From Lachnospiraceae bacterium UBA4381 (GTDB lineage Bacteria > Bacillota > Clostridia > Lachnospirales > Lachnospiraceae): a DNA stretch of 33,635 nucleotides. Position 1 is the stretch's first letter; the number at the start of each line of letters is the position of its first letter. The notes below the pieces were generated by a model that was not told the DNA's origin, did no database searches, and saw only the letters and a program-made list of their open reading frames with translations. The stretch lies in the NCBI GenBank assembly GCA_002391105.1, contig DGRT01000032.1, positions 1 through 33,635 on the forward strand. The letters run 5' to 3'. The translations under genes were made by a program, and so were the position numbers. Shown here piece by piece: positions 15,221-23,756 of the stretch.

Positions 15221-16459
15221 ATGAATGGTAAGAAAATAGCTTCTGTTATTTGTTTTTTCGGTTTCCTCGCCATTTTATCCTTTATAGCCTTCACAGGACA
15301 CCGCAAGCAGCAAGAACAGGAAATGGAATATGAACTGGAAAGGCAGGCTGTAGAAGAAAAGCTTGCAAGGGATACTGTATATAACGAAGAACAGATTATG
15401 GAAAGACTTACCGAAGCCATAATACTAAATGAAGATGACAACGTTTATATGCGTGTACCCACAAAATATGATCAGGACTCCTTAATGGAAATGGCGAAAA
15501 ATATAGATCCGATGCTTGGCAGAGTTACCCAGCTTACCTATTCCATAGCCTCCTCCAGAAACGATGATGACGATTATTCTGTACAGGATGATTATGCGGG
15601 AGTCAATTTCAGCTTTATAAAAAATGATGACTACTATGTATATGAAGCTATAGTTGAAGAAAAAAGCATACCGAACGACAGAGATAAAGCACTTAAAATG
15701 AAAGAGGTTTGTCAGAACTTTATAGATCAGAATATCACCTCCGGCATGAGTGAGTATGAAAAAGAGCTGGCAATCCATGACTATATTATCAATAACTGCG
15801 ACTATTCTTCCCAGCTTACAGATGATATGACAGAATTTGAGGCATACGGAGCACTGGTTGAACATAAAGCCGTATGCGAAGGATATTCAAAGGCTACTGC
15901 TCTTCTGCTCAGATGCTGCGGGATAGAAGCTACCTTAGTATCCGGAGAAGCAAATGACAGTAATGCAGCCGACACTTCAAATCCTGACGGAAGCGGAAGC
16001 GAAAGTGTACTTATGACCTCTGACGGCAGAGTAGTAGATGGTCATATGTGGAATCAGGTAAAAATAGATGGTCTGTGGTATAATCTCGATACTACCTGGG
16101 ATGATCCTACAGGTGATGAGCCTCAGCTCTGCCATACCTACTTCAATGTAGATGATGCCATACTCAGAAGAAATCACGAATGGGACAACAAAGAAACTAA
16201 CTTCTGTTCTTCTACTGTTAGTAATTATTATGAGAAAAATGGTATCTACTTCAGAAATGATGAGAGCTTCAGGGATTATGTGGGACAGTATCTGGAAAGC
16301 GGCAGCAGAGAACCTCTGGAATGTGCCGTGACAAGAGCCGATTTATCAGAAGAAACCATGTCCTTCATATTTAATTATGACGGGATCAGTAATTATGCCA
16401 TATCCGAAAGTGGTGTAGATAACTACAGGATCATACATATATATTTCAACCTTGAATAA
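15221..16459 (+). CDS. Membrane-anchored transglutaminase-like protein
   Basis: This 412-residue protein has one N-terminal membrane helix (about 6-26, no lipobox), then a charged coiled-coil-like stretch (29-60). The body is therefore expected outside the membrane. The transglutaminase-like (cysteine protease fold) domain spans about 180-300, with the catalytic triad visible as C219 in KAVCEGYSKA, H275 in VDGHMWNQV and D290 in WYNLDTTWDDP. Proteins of this kind in Gram-positive anaerobes are thought to act on surface peptides or peptidoglycan, but the substrate here is unknown. A low-complexity insert rich in Ser, Asn and Gly (about 242-262) interrupts the domain between the Cys and His motifs. 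GGGAG lies eight bases before the ATG. The gene is monocistronic. Confidence 0.9.
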   Translation: MNGKKIASVICFFGFLAILSFIAFTGHRKQQEQEMEYELERQAVEEKLARDTVYNEEQIMERLTEAIILNEDDNVYMRVPTKYDQDSLMEMAKNIDPMLGRVTQLTYSIASSRNDDDDYSVQDDYAGVNFSFIKNDDYYVYEAIVEEKSIPNDRDKALKMKEVCQNFIDQNITSGMSEYEKELAIHDYIINNCDYSSQLTDDMTEFEAYGALVEHKAVCEGYSKATALLLRCCGIEATLVSGEANDSNAADTSNPDGSGSESVLMTSDGRVVDGHMWNQVKIDGLWYNLDTTWDDPTGDEPQLCHTYFNVDDAILRRNHEWDNKETNFCSSTVSNYYEKNGIYFRNDESFRDYVGQYLESGSREPLECAVTRADLSEETMSFIFNYDGISNYAISESGVDNYRIIHIYFNLE

Positions 16460-16463
16460 ACGT

Positions 16464-16508
16464 ACAGATTATACAGATTATACATACTTTACATACTATA
16501 CCTACTTT
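16464..16508. repeat. 9-bp degenerate tandem repeat after transglutaminase-like gene
   Basis: Five consecutive 9-base units (acagattat, acagattat, acatacttt, acatactat, acctacttt) follow the stop codon, with looser copies to about 16545. They are non-coding. Confidence 0.7.
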
Positions 16509-16570
16509 ACCCATACTTTATAAATACTTTATACATACATTATCCATTCCTCTACCCTGTAAGTATGTTT

Positions 16571-16604
16571 AAAAAAACCAGGCGGTCTAGTACACCACCT
16601 GGTT
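16571..16604 (-). terminator. Terminator overlapping the end of the GGDEF gene
   Basis: A 10-bp stem (aaccaggcgg 16576-16585 with ccacctggtt 16595-16604, one wobble) is followed on the minus strand by a run of T. The GGDEF gene stop codon (16589-16587) lies in the loop, so the left half of the stem is coding. Confidence 0.88.
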
Positions 16605-17654
16605 TCTTCCGTTATTCTTACCAATATAAAGCTTTTCGTCAGCCTCCCTGATTGTTTCTTCTATATCCTTAAAATCATACTCTGCCATTCCAAAGGTCAT
16701 AGTCACATTTATAGTATCATCCTTTACCTTTATATCACTTTTCTGAATGACACGTCTGATCGTATCAACTGTTACAAAGGAATCATCCCCATTAGAACCA
16801 AGGAAGATTATAAGAAATTCCTCTCCGCCCCATCTTGAGATGATGGTATTCTCCGAACAGTTATCACGCATGGCATCTGCCACAAACTTAAGTACCTCAT
16901 CTCCTGTTTCATGGCCATAGGTATCATTTACCTTCTTGAAAAAATCTATATCACCCATCGCCATGGTAATAGAAGCATATCTGGGATTCAGCTCCATTTT
17001 CTTCAAAACCTCCATCGCCTTACGACGATTATAAAGCCCTGTTAGCTGATCAGTTATGGCTTCCTTCTTCAGCTTGTTATTATATTTTATCAGCTTACTT
17101 TCTTCCTCTATTTCCTTCTGACTGAATACATAGGATATAAATATAATAGAAATAAAAACCGCTGAAATATTTGTGATCTGAAGACATTTATCTGAAAAAG
17201 AGCTGATGGTAACTACAGGCTTTATACCACCATATATTCCTATAGTAAGGATACGAACCAGTAGAACTATTCCGGCATAGATAAACTTATATAATGGTCT
17301 GCTGTGAGTTGCAAAAAAGCACAGCATGAGAATTATGATAAAATAATTCTGCATACCGGCACTCCAGCCAAAGCAGGGAATCATGGACAATATCCACATA
17401 ACCAGATATAAGAAAAACAGTAACAGTGAAGTAACAGTGTTGGAATGATAGGTAAATATGAAGAGACATATTCCGGCTATAAAAAGTAATATGATACGAT
17501 ATGGAAATACCTTTAATGCCTCTACTCCAACCAGAGATATATCCATGATAAAGGCGAGGAGTTCTACGACATAAAGAATTCTGAGTGCTACTATGACTCG
17601 TCTTGATTCATTCTCTGCCCTTATATCTTTATTAATAAACTCCAGAATACCCAT
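16587..17654 (-). CDS. Membrane diguanylate cyclase (GGDEF)
   Basis: This 355-residue protein has about six membrane helices (about 21-178) followed by a complete GGDEF domain. TDQLTGLYNRR marks the domain start, DIDFFKKVND (235-244) supplies the first metal aspartate, and RWGGEEFLIIF carries the GGEEF active site (276-280). It should make cyclic-di-GMP from two GTP. The inhibitory RxxD site normally five residues before GGEEF is absent (SENT at 267-270), so product inhibition by that route is not expected. AAGGAGA lies eight bases before the ATG and overlaps the end of the upstream dehydrogenase gene, 16 bases away. The gene is thus the last member of a leftward operon ending in an embedded terminator. 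Confidence 0.94.
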   Translation of the reverse strand: MGILEFINKDIRAENESRRVIVALRILYVVELLAFIMDISLVGVEALKVFPYRIILLFIAGICLFIFTYHSNTVTSLLLFFLYLVMWILSMIPCFGWSAGMQNYFIIILMLCFFATHSRPLYKFIYAGIVLLVRILTIGIYGGIKPVVTISSFSDKCLQITNISAVFISIIFISYVFSQKEIEEESKLIKYNNKLKKEAITDQLTGLYNRRKAMEVLKKMELNPRYASITMAMGDIDFFKKVNDTYGHETGDEVLKFVADAMRDNCSENTIISRWGGEEFLIIFLGSNGDDSFVTVDTIRRVIQKSDIKVKDDTINVTMTFGMAEYDFKDIEETIREADEKLYIGKNNGRNQVVY

Positions 17655-17670
17655 TCGTGGTTCTCCTTCA

Positions 17671-18627
17671 TTACACTACCACATTCAGCTTTTCCCCATT
17701 CATATATGCCTTATAATTTGATGCCACAGTATCTATCAGACGTTTTCTCGCTTCGATACTCGCCCAGGCTATATGAGGTGTTATCGTAATATTCGGTGCT
17801 GTAAGAAGCGGACTTCCTGCTTCCATCGGCTCAGTTGCTACAACATCGACCGCCGCCGCAGCCACCTTTCCTTCCGCCAGAGCATCAGCCAGATCTTTTT
17901 CATCTATAAGACCACCTCTGGATACATTTATTATAATCACTCCGTCCCTCATTTGTGAAATATTTTTTTTGCAGATTATCCTTTCTGTATCAGCAGTCAT
18001 AGGCGCATGCAGTGAAATGATATCACTTTTCTTCCATAGCTCTTCCTTATCCACAAAGGAAATGCCCGGGGAAACCGGATATTTTTCCGGATGTGCCGTA
18101 TTTACCAGAACATTCATATGAAATGCCAGCGCTATCTCTGCAACTCTTCTTCCGATATTTCCATAGCCAACTATTCCCAGAGTCTTACCGGACAACTCCA
18201 TAACCTTATCCAGCCAGTAGCAGAAGGTTTCAGACTGAATCCATTCGCCCCTGTGAACACTTTCGTTATGCAATGCTATATGACAGGCAGTCTCAAGTAT
18301 GAAGCCCCAGGTAAGCTGAGCCACCGATTCTGTACTGTACGCAGGTACATTTGTAACTGTGACATGATGTCTCGCAGCCGCTTCGAGGTCTATGACATTA
18401 TAGCCGGTTGCACAGACTCCGATGTATCTGATATTGGGGCAGCGACTGAAGGTTTCCTCATCAAATATTACTTTATTGGTAAATACGACCTCCGCATCAC
18501 CTATATGCGTAAATTTATCTTCCTCTGTCGTATTCTTATAAACCGTCGTTTCTATAAGCGAAGTAATGGGTTCAAGAGATATATCTCCTTTACTCACAGC
18601 GCCCTCTTCCAGATAAACAGCTTTCAT
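17671..18627 (-). CDS. D-2-hydroxyacid dehydrogenase (NAD-dependent)
   Basis: This 318-residue cytoplasmic oxidoreductase belongs to the D-isomer 2-hydroxyacid dehydrogenase family, which interconverts 2-oxoacids and D-2-hydroxyacids. The Rossmann motif GIVGYGNIG lies at 151-159. The catalytic Arg is R237 in NVSRGGLID, the Glu is E266 in VATEP, and the His is H285 in ITPHIAW. The overall sequence, with VCATGYNVID and YSTESVAQLTW, is closest to the glycerate/hydroxypyruvate reductase-like branch, but the substrate cannot be fixed from this. AGGAG lies five bases before the ATG. It starts eight bases after the LD-carboxypeptidase gene and ends 16 bases before the GGDEF gene, so these are probably co-transcribed. 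Confidence 0.94.
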   Translation of the reverse strand: MKAVYLEEGAVSKGDISLEPITSLIETTVYKNTTEEDKFTHIGDAEVVFTNKVIFDEETFSRCPNIRYIGVCATGYNVIDLEAAARHHVTVTNVPAYSTESVAQLTWGFILETACHIALHNESVHRGEWIQSETFCYWLDKVMELSGKTLGIVGYGNIGRRVAEIALAFHMNVLVNTAHPEKYPVSPGISFVDKEELWKKSDIISLHAPMTADTERIICKKNISQMRDGVIIINVSRGGLIDEKDLADALAEGKVAAAAVDVVATEPMEAGSPLLTAPNITITPHIAWASIEARKRLIDTVASNYKAYMNGEKLNVVV

Positions 18628-18635
18628 AATGACTC

Positions 18636-19703
18636 CTATTTATATGTATATTCAATCTTTATATTGTTACCGGTTGCTGTAATCTCCGCCGTACTACCAC
18701 ATATGATTGGCATCATAGGTGGCAGATGACCTATATCCAGATCCATAATTACAGGAACTCCCAGCTCTCCTATTATGTCAGTTACAGCTTTATACTGGTC
18801 AACACCGAAGACCTCCTCACCAAAACGTCTTGGTCTTCCTATCAGAAATCCTCTGGCATTTCTGAACCATCCGGCTTCTCTAAGCTGCCACAAAGCTCTT
18901 CTCATGGAAAGCATATCCAGATCGCAGCTTTCTATAAACCATATGATACCATCCTTCTCATACTTATCTATAAAATCTCCCACCCTGTCATACTTAGTTC
19001 CAACCAGCAGGTCCAGAATATCCAGACATCCACCCAGAAGTCTGCCACTGAGCTTCAGCTCGACCGGATCATCTCCACTGATCAGACCTGTATCAGGAAT
19101 ATAATAGAAATAATTGCTTTTCTCCGTAACATTATATGGAGCAAGCGGATCTATCTCTTCCTCTCCTTCGTCCGCCTCCCATAAACTATATCCTTCCGAT
19201 GACTTTTTTTCACCGGTCAGTACCATTAAGGCATCCTTTATCGATTCATGCCAGGGATATCTGCCGAAGGCAGGCGCACAGGGTCCATATACAGCAGCCG
19301 TATCTGCCAGAACCGCACTGAGAAATGTATAATTCGTATTGTCCGAGTACCCCATATACCATTTAGGAGTGCTTTCCTTTATCTTCTCATAATCTATGAA
19401 GGGAACAACCTCACACATCAGTTCACCGCCACCACAGGTTATGATGCAGTCTGACTTCTGATACTCCTCATAAGTATCGACCATCGCCGAATTGAGCTCT
19501 TCTCCACATAGAGAAGGTTTATTGCTGATACCTATCCCACTGCTGGCATAGCAGTTAGGTCCCAGCCAGATGCCATACCCCATATCACGAAATATCTTTA
19601 TCGCATTTTCAAATCTGGTTCTATATGGTTCTATGGCACATCCAAAGGACGGCGCTATAAATCCGATTGTACCGCCCGGTTTTAAAAATTCCGGATATCT
19701 CAT
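18636..19703 (-). CDS. S66-family LD-carboxypeptidase / MccF-like peptidase
   Basis: This 355-residue serine peptidase belongs to the S66 family, which includes LD-carboxypeptidase A (trimming the terminal D-Ala of muropeptide tetrapeptides) and the microcin-C immunity protein MccF. The nucleophile S120 sits in the elbow MGYSDNT. The other triad members are E258 in WFIESCDLD and H326 in DIGHLPPM. There is no signal peptide, as expected for a cytoplasmic peptidoglycan-recycling or peptide-detoxifying enzyme. The longer length (about 350) and central insert resemble the MccF branch more than classical LdcA. GGA lies seven bases before the ATG. It follows the MATE gene by 38 bases in the same direction and precedes the dehydrogenase by eight. 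Confidence 0.92.
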   Translation of the reverse strand: MRYPEFLKPGGTIGFIAPSFGCAIEPYRTRFENAIKIFRDMGYGIWLGPNCYASSGIGISNKPSLCGEELNSAMVDTYEEYQKSDCIITCGGGELMCEVVPFIDYEKIKESTPKWYMGYSDNTNYTFLSAVLADTAAVYGPCAPAFGRYPWHESIKDALMVLTGEKKSSEGYSLWEADEGEEEIDPLAPYNVTEKSNYFYYIPDTGLISGDDPVELKLSGRLLGGCLDILDLLVGTKYDRVGDFIDKYEKDGIIWFIESCDLDMLSMRRALWQLREAGWFRNARGFLIGRPRRFGEEVFGVDQYKAVTDIIGELGVPVIMDLDIGHLPPMMPIICGSTAEITATGNNIKIEYTYK

Positions 19704-19741
19704 CAGCTCTTCCTTTCAATCATAAATGGTTTCTTTTTTAT

Positions 19742-21139
19742 CTAAACAACTATATTCTTGAGCCAGACTCCCTTATAAACAAGCAGGAAGCCTATTACGC
19801 ATTTAATCAGATCCGCTGTATGCACCAGAAGGAATACCGTTGCTATACCAAGACTTGTATATATACTTAGAAAATACGCCAGTGGAACACTCACAACAAG
19901 CATAAACACACTGTCAAACAAAAAGGTTACAATAGTTTTACCCCCTGCCCTGATAGTAAAATACGTTGTATGAAGAAATGCATCCTTAGGCATGATAAGC
20001 CCCTGCACCATTATAAAATGAGTCGCAATAAGTCTGGCAGTGGAATTTGTATTATAAATCTCAGGAAACAGAGGAGCCGCTACAAACATTATGACTCCAA
20101 AGAAACAGGCACTCAGCACAGCAAAGGCGATAATCTTATTATCCGCATCCCTCGCCTTTTTCATATCTCCCGCGCCAAGATACTGTCCTATGATTATTGC
20201 AACCGCATCACCCATAGCTATAAATACAATATTGAATATATTATTTATGGTGCTGGAAATGTTATACCCTGCGACCACATTCAGTCCTCTCACGGAATAA
20301 GCCTGAGCAAGCATTGCCACACCCATAGACCATAATCCCTCATTCACAAGTATCGGAAATCCTGTAATAAAAAACTTCTTAACCATCTCCCAGGGCACAA
20401 AGATATGCTTCATAAGTCCCTTGAAATAAGGATGTGTCTCTTTGTGACTAAGCGACCAGTATATTACTATTCCCGCCTCTATATATCTGGCTATTACAGT
20501 AGCGATTGCCGCTCCTGCCACTCCCAGCCTCGGAAGTCCCAGCCTACCAAATATAAGCGCATAGTCCAGAACACAGTTGACCACTACAGCCACTATTCCA
20601 GCCACCATCGGGATAAAGGTCTCTCCGCACTCACGAAGCGTGCTTATAAAAAGCTGTCCCACATATACAGCAGGAAGCATCAGAAGTATGATTCCGAGAT
20701 ATACCATTCCATAGTGAAGGGTTGCAGAAAGATTTCCACTATCAGCCTCAGAACCGGAATTCAGGTATAGCTGTATCAGCATCTCCCCCTTACGGAGAAA
20801 GATAATGACTGTGAGTACCGTAATAACAAATCCGAGCCACATCTTATATCTGAAAGTCTGTCTGATACCTTCGTTGTCTTTACTGCCATAGAACTGTGCA
20901 GTATATATTCCGACTCCTGACAGTCCTCCAAATATCAGAAGATAAAATACGAATATAAGCTGATTTACTATGGCAACTCCGGACATCTGCTCTGTTCCCA
21001 TACGTCCAACCATGATATTATCCAGCAGACTTACAAAATTTGTGATTCCATTCTGAACCATTATAGGAAATGCCACTCCAAAAAGCATCCTGTAAAATTT
21101 CCGGTCACCTATATATTTTTTCTTAACTCTTTTTAACAT
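19742..21139 (-). CDS. MATE-family multidrug/cation antiporter
   Basis: This membrane exporter is predicted to have twelve helices in two repeats. It begins MLKRVKKKYIGDRKFYRMLF then GVAFPIMVQNGI, the usual NorM/DinF-type opening. The LLDNIMVGRMG and later GDAVAIIIGQYLGAGD blocks are characteristic, the latter being the second-half repeat of the former. It should export organic cations or other small molecules using a sodium or proton gradient, with substrate unknown. The longest frame starts at GTG 21175 without a ribosome site. ATG 21139 gives 465 residues, the normal length, although only a weak GTGGG precedes it. It is the first gene of a leftward cluster with the S66 peptidase, dehydrogenase and GGDEF genes. 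Confidence 0.93.
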   Translation of the reverse strand: MLKRVKKKYIGDRKFYRMLFGVAFPIMVQNGITNFVSLLDNIMVGRMGTEQMSGVAIVNQLIFVFYLLIFGGLSGVGIYTAQFYGSKDNEGIRQTFRYKMWLGFVITVLTVIIFLRKGEMLIQLYLNSGSEADSGNLSATLHYGMVYLGIILLMLPAVYVGQLFISTLRECGETFIPMVAGIVAVVVNCVLDYALIFGRLGLPRLGVAGAAIATVIARYIEAGIVIYWSLSHKETHPYFKGLMKHIFVPWEMVKKFFITGFPILVNEGLWSMGVAMLAQAYSVRGLNVVAGYNISSTINNIFNIVFIAMGDAVAIIIGQYLGAGDMKKARDADNKIIAFAVLSACFFGVIMFVAAPLFPEIYNTNSTARLIATHFIMVQGLIMPKDAFLHTTYFTIRAGGKTIVTFLFDSVFMLVVSVPLAYFLSIYTSLGIATVFLLVHTADLIKCVIGFLLVYKGVWLKNIVV

Positions 21140-21246
21140 AATGCCCACTATATCATAATTCTGCTCAAAAAACACCTAATTTCTATGATAAACTTGTTTA
21201 CATAAAATGATAAATGCTTTATATTTTACATATGATGATGTATGTA

Positions 21247-21263
21247 TCAAAAGTACCTTTTGA
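21247..21263. promoter_or_regulatory. Palindrome upstream of MBOAT gene
   Basis: TCAAAAG-TAC-CTTTTGA forms a perfect inverted repeat with 7-base arms, followed by CATCATA. It resembles the TGTCAAA-N7-TTTGACAT repeat at 15169-15190. It lies 43 bases before the MBOAT start and within the divergent gap to the MATE gene. It may be an operator or a member of a dispersed intergenic repeat family. Confidence 0.5.
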
Positions 21264-21305
21264 CATCATATAACAAATCCAAAACATTGATTGGAAATTT
21301 ATGAA

Positions 21306-22730
21306 ATGGTATTTTCAAGTATAGAATTCTTATTTAGGTTTTTACCTGTATTCTTAATCATATATGCTGTCACCAGAGAGGAATACCGTATCTATGTAAT
21401 CCTTATCGGCAGCCTTATATTCTATTCACTGGGAGAACCCATCTATATACTTCTGATGCTTCTTTCCATTGTAGTTAATTACTATATTGCTAAACGTATA
21501 TATAGTTACCGAAAAGCAGAAAAAAGAGGCAGAGTCGATCATACCGTAAGCTGCAAAATGCTGCTGGCAGGCTCTGCTCTGTATAACTTCGGGATGCTGT
21601 TTATATTTAAATATATCGGATTTTTCGCCGAGACCGTTAATCAGATAGCTAAAAAGGATATACTTCCTGTTGTAAGCCTTACACTTCCTCTTGGCATAAG
21701 CTTCTACACTTTTCAAATGATGTCCTATGTCATAGATGTATATCGAAAAAAATACTCCGTTAAGAGAAGCATTATAAAGTTCGCAACCTATGTCAGTATG
21801 TTCCCTCAGCTTATCGCCGGTCCCATCGTAAGCTATGACGAAGTAAGACACAACATGAAGGACAGACGGCTGAAGCCTAAAGCGGTAGAAAACGGAGTTA
21901 CCATATTTATACTGGGACTTATGTATAAGGTTCTTCTTGCCAACAGCATAGCCTCTCTATGGAATGATGTTCACACCATGGGTGTATATGGCATCAACAT
22001 GCCTATGGCGTGGCTGGCATCCTGGGGATTCTCCTTCCAGATATATTTTGACTTCTGGGGTTATTCACTAATGGCTATCGGACTCGGAAAGATACTGGGC
22101 TTCAAGTTCCCAGTCAACTTCAACGAGCCCTACTCTGCCACCTCTGCAACTGAATTCTGGAGAAGATGGCATATCACGCTCGGAAGATGGTTCAGAGAAT
22201 ATATCTATATCCCGCTCGGCGGAAACAGAAAAGGCGCTGTAAGACTTGTAATCAATACATTTATCGTATGGTTTCTGACAGGACTTTGGCATGGTGCAAG
22301 CTGGAACTTCATTATATGGGGACTGTTTTTCTTTGTACTTCTTATGCTGGAAAAGTTTATATATCTGGACAGGCTGAAGGAAAACAGACTTGCAGGTCAT
22401 ATCTACATGCTGTTCATCATTCCGCTTAGCTGGACTATATTCAATATAACTGATATTAAAGAACTGGGACTATATCTTAGAAAAATGTTTTTCATCCCTC
22501 TGCCTAATGCCACAAAGCTTGCCGGAGCTTCTAAGTTCTTCACGCTTTTCGGCAAATACTGGTGGCTTCTGCTGATATGTGCCCTCTTTGCCACACCACT
22601 TCCCATGAAGCTGGTTAAAAGATATAAGGACACTCTGATATTTAAAATAATACTCCTTGCCGGCTTCTGGCTATCAGTTTATCAGCTCATACAGGGACTG
22701 GACAATCCATTTCTTTACTTTAGATTTTAA
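21306..22730 (+). CDS. MBOAT-family acyltransferase (AlgI-like)
   Basis: This 474-residue integral membrane protein belongs to the membrane-bound O-acyltransferase family, like AlgI and DltB/PatA. Members move acetyl groups across the membrane to modify surface polysaccharides. The start MVFSSIEFLFRFLPVFLIIY is the classic AlgI-type opening, so ATG 21306 is chosen over the longer frame beginning at TTG 21291. The invariant active-site histidine is H329 in LTGLWHGASWNF. The upstream FWRRWHITLGRWFREYIYIP block with PLGGNRKG is complete. About ten to twelve membrane helices are predicted. The ribosome site is weak (GGAA). The SGNH-hydrolase gene follows after 11 bases and is the expected periplasm-side partner. 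The glycan acceptor is not evident. Confidence 0.95.
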   Translation: MVFSSIEFLFRFLPVFLIIYAVTREEYRIYVILIGSLIFYSLGEPIYILLMLLSIVVNYYIAKRIYSYRKAEKRGRVDHTVSCKMLLAGSALYNFGMLFIFKYIGFFAETVNQIAKKDILPVVSLTLPLGISFYTFQMMSYVIDVYRKKYSVKRSIIKFATYVSMFPQLIAGPIVSYDEVRHNMKDRRLKPKAVENGVTIFILGLMYKVLLANSIASLWNDVHTMGVYGINMPMAWLASWGFSFQIYFDFWGYSLMAIGLGKILGFKFPVNFNEPYSATSATEFWRRWHITLGRWFREYIYIPLGGNRKGAVRLVINTFIVWFLTGLWHGASWNFIIWGLFFFVLLMLEKFIYLDRLKENRLAGHIYMLFIIPLSWTIFNITDIKELGLYLRKMFFIPLPNATKLAGASKFFTLFGKYWWLLLICALFATPLPMKLVKRYKDTLIFKIILLAGFWLSVYQLIQGLDNPFLYFRF

Positions 22731-22741
22731 GGATAAAAAGA

Positions 22742-23755
22742 ATGAGAAGAATCATTAGATCTATCAAACAACTAAAACTGACTATCCTGATAATCCTTTC
22801 CGTGATTATCATGTCTGTAGTCGGTATATGCTTTAAGATAAGTGGAAAAGCCACAGGAAAATATGGCTGGAAGCACCCATTTATCGTATCTGCTCTTCTG
22901 GGCGAAAAGGATGTACCACCTTTATCAGAAACAGCTATGACAGCCGATGATAATGCCGACTCAGGTAATTCTTCTGATATAGCAGAAGCCTCTGTCACTG
23001 ATGCTTCTGAAGCGGATGCACTATATAAAGGTGATCCTTCTCAGTACCCCGGTAAAATGATCAGAGAAATGCAGTATGAAGAAATCCCTGAATTTACGCC
23101 AAGATCTCCTTATTATGAAAGCGTGAACAGAAAACCTCTGTCAACCACCTATCCATATCTGGAGGTGGATGATGAGTATTTTAAGGATACTCTCTTCATA
23201 GGGGATTCAAGAATAGAAGGACTTCATGATTATGGGCAGATTGAAAATGCCGACTTCTGTTACAAAGACGGTATAAATGTATTTAATATATGTGACGAAT
23301 ACCTCATCTGGGGAGAAAAAGGCGGCGGCACACTCGATGAGCTGCTCACCAAGAATGAGTATAATAAGATATATATAAGCCTTGGAATCAACGAACTGGG
23401 TAAAGGCTATGCGAGCGAATATGCTAATCAGTACAATAAAGTAATTAACTATATCCGAAACAGACAAAAGAGTGCAATCATAACAATAATCGGAATCATG
23501 TATGTTACAAAGTCATATTCCGACAGCAGCGATGTCTTCAATAATGATAATATCAACTGCCGTAACTGTCTTATAGCCGAGAAAATAAATGGCATTAATA
23601 CTATATATCTGGACATCAATCCGGCAGTCACCGATGATGCCGGAGCACTGAAGGAAGAATACTCCAATGACGGCATACATCTGACTGCTGAATACTATGA
23701 ACTAATTACAAATTATCTAAAACAACATGGACTAAGTGAAGAAATGTGGCAGTAG
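22742..23755 (+). CDS. Membrane-anchored SGNH/GDSL hydrolase
   Basis: This 337-residue protein has one N-terminal membrane helix (about 11-33) and an acidic serine-rich linker (about 55-95). A complete SGNH-fold domain lies outside the membrane. S156 is in LFIGDSRIEG, G215 and N217 in SLGINELG, and D310 and H313 in NDGIHLT. SGNH enzymes act as esterases or O-acetyltransferases. Paired with an upstream MBOAT protein they typically complete O-acetylation of a surface glycan, receiving the acetyl group on the outer face. AAGGA lies eight bases before the ATG, and the 11-base gap to the MBOAT gene indicates one operon. Its stop is one base from the stop of the convergent lipoprotein gene, leaving no room for a terminator between them. 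Confidence 0.9.
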   Translation: MRRIIRSIKQLKLTILIILSVIIMSVVGICFKISGKATGKYGWKHPFIVSALLGEKDVPPLSETAMTADDNADSGNSSDIAEASVTDASEADALYKGDPSQYPGKMIREMQYEEIPEFTPRSPYYESVNRKPLSTTYPYLEVDDEYFKDTLFIGDSRIEGLHDYGQIENADFCYKDGINVFNICDEYLIWGEKGGGTLDELLTKNEYNKIYISLGINELGKGYASEYANQYNKVINYIRNRQKSAIITIIGIMYVTKSYSDSSDVFNNDNINCRNCLIAEKINGINTIYLDINPAVTDDAGALKEEYSNDGIHLTAEYYELITNYLKQHGLSEEMWQ

Positions 23756-23756
23756 A

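Noticed and set aside
18091..18729. 212-codon rightward ORF across the dehydrogenase gene
   Set aside because: It lies opposite conserved catalytic motifs of the dehydrogenase and has no ribosome site.
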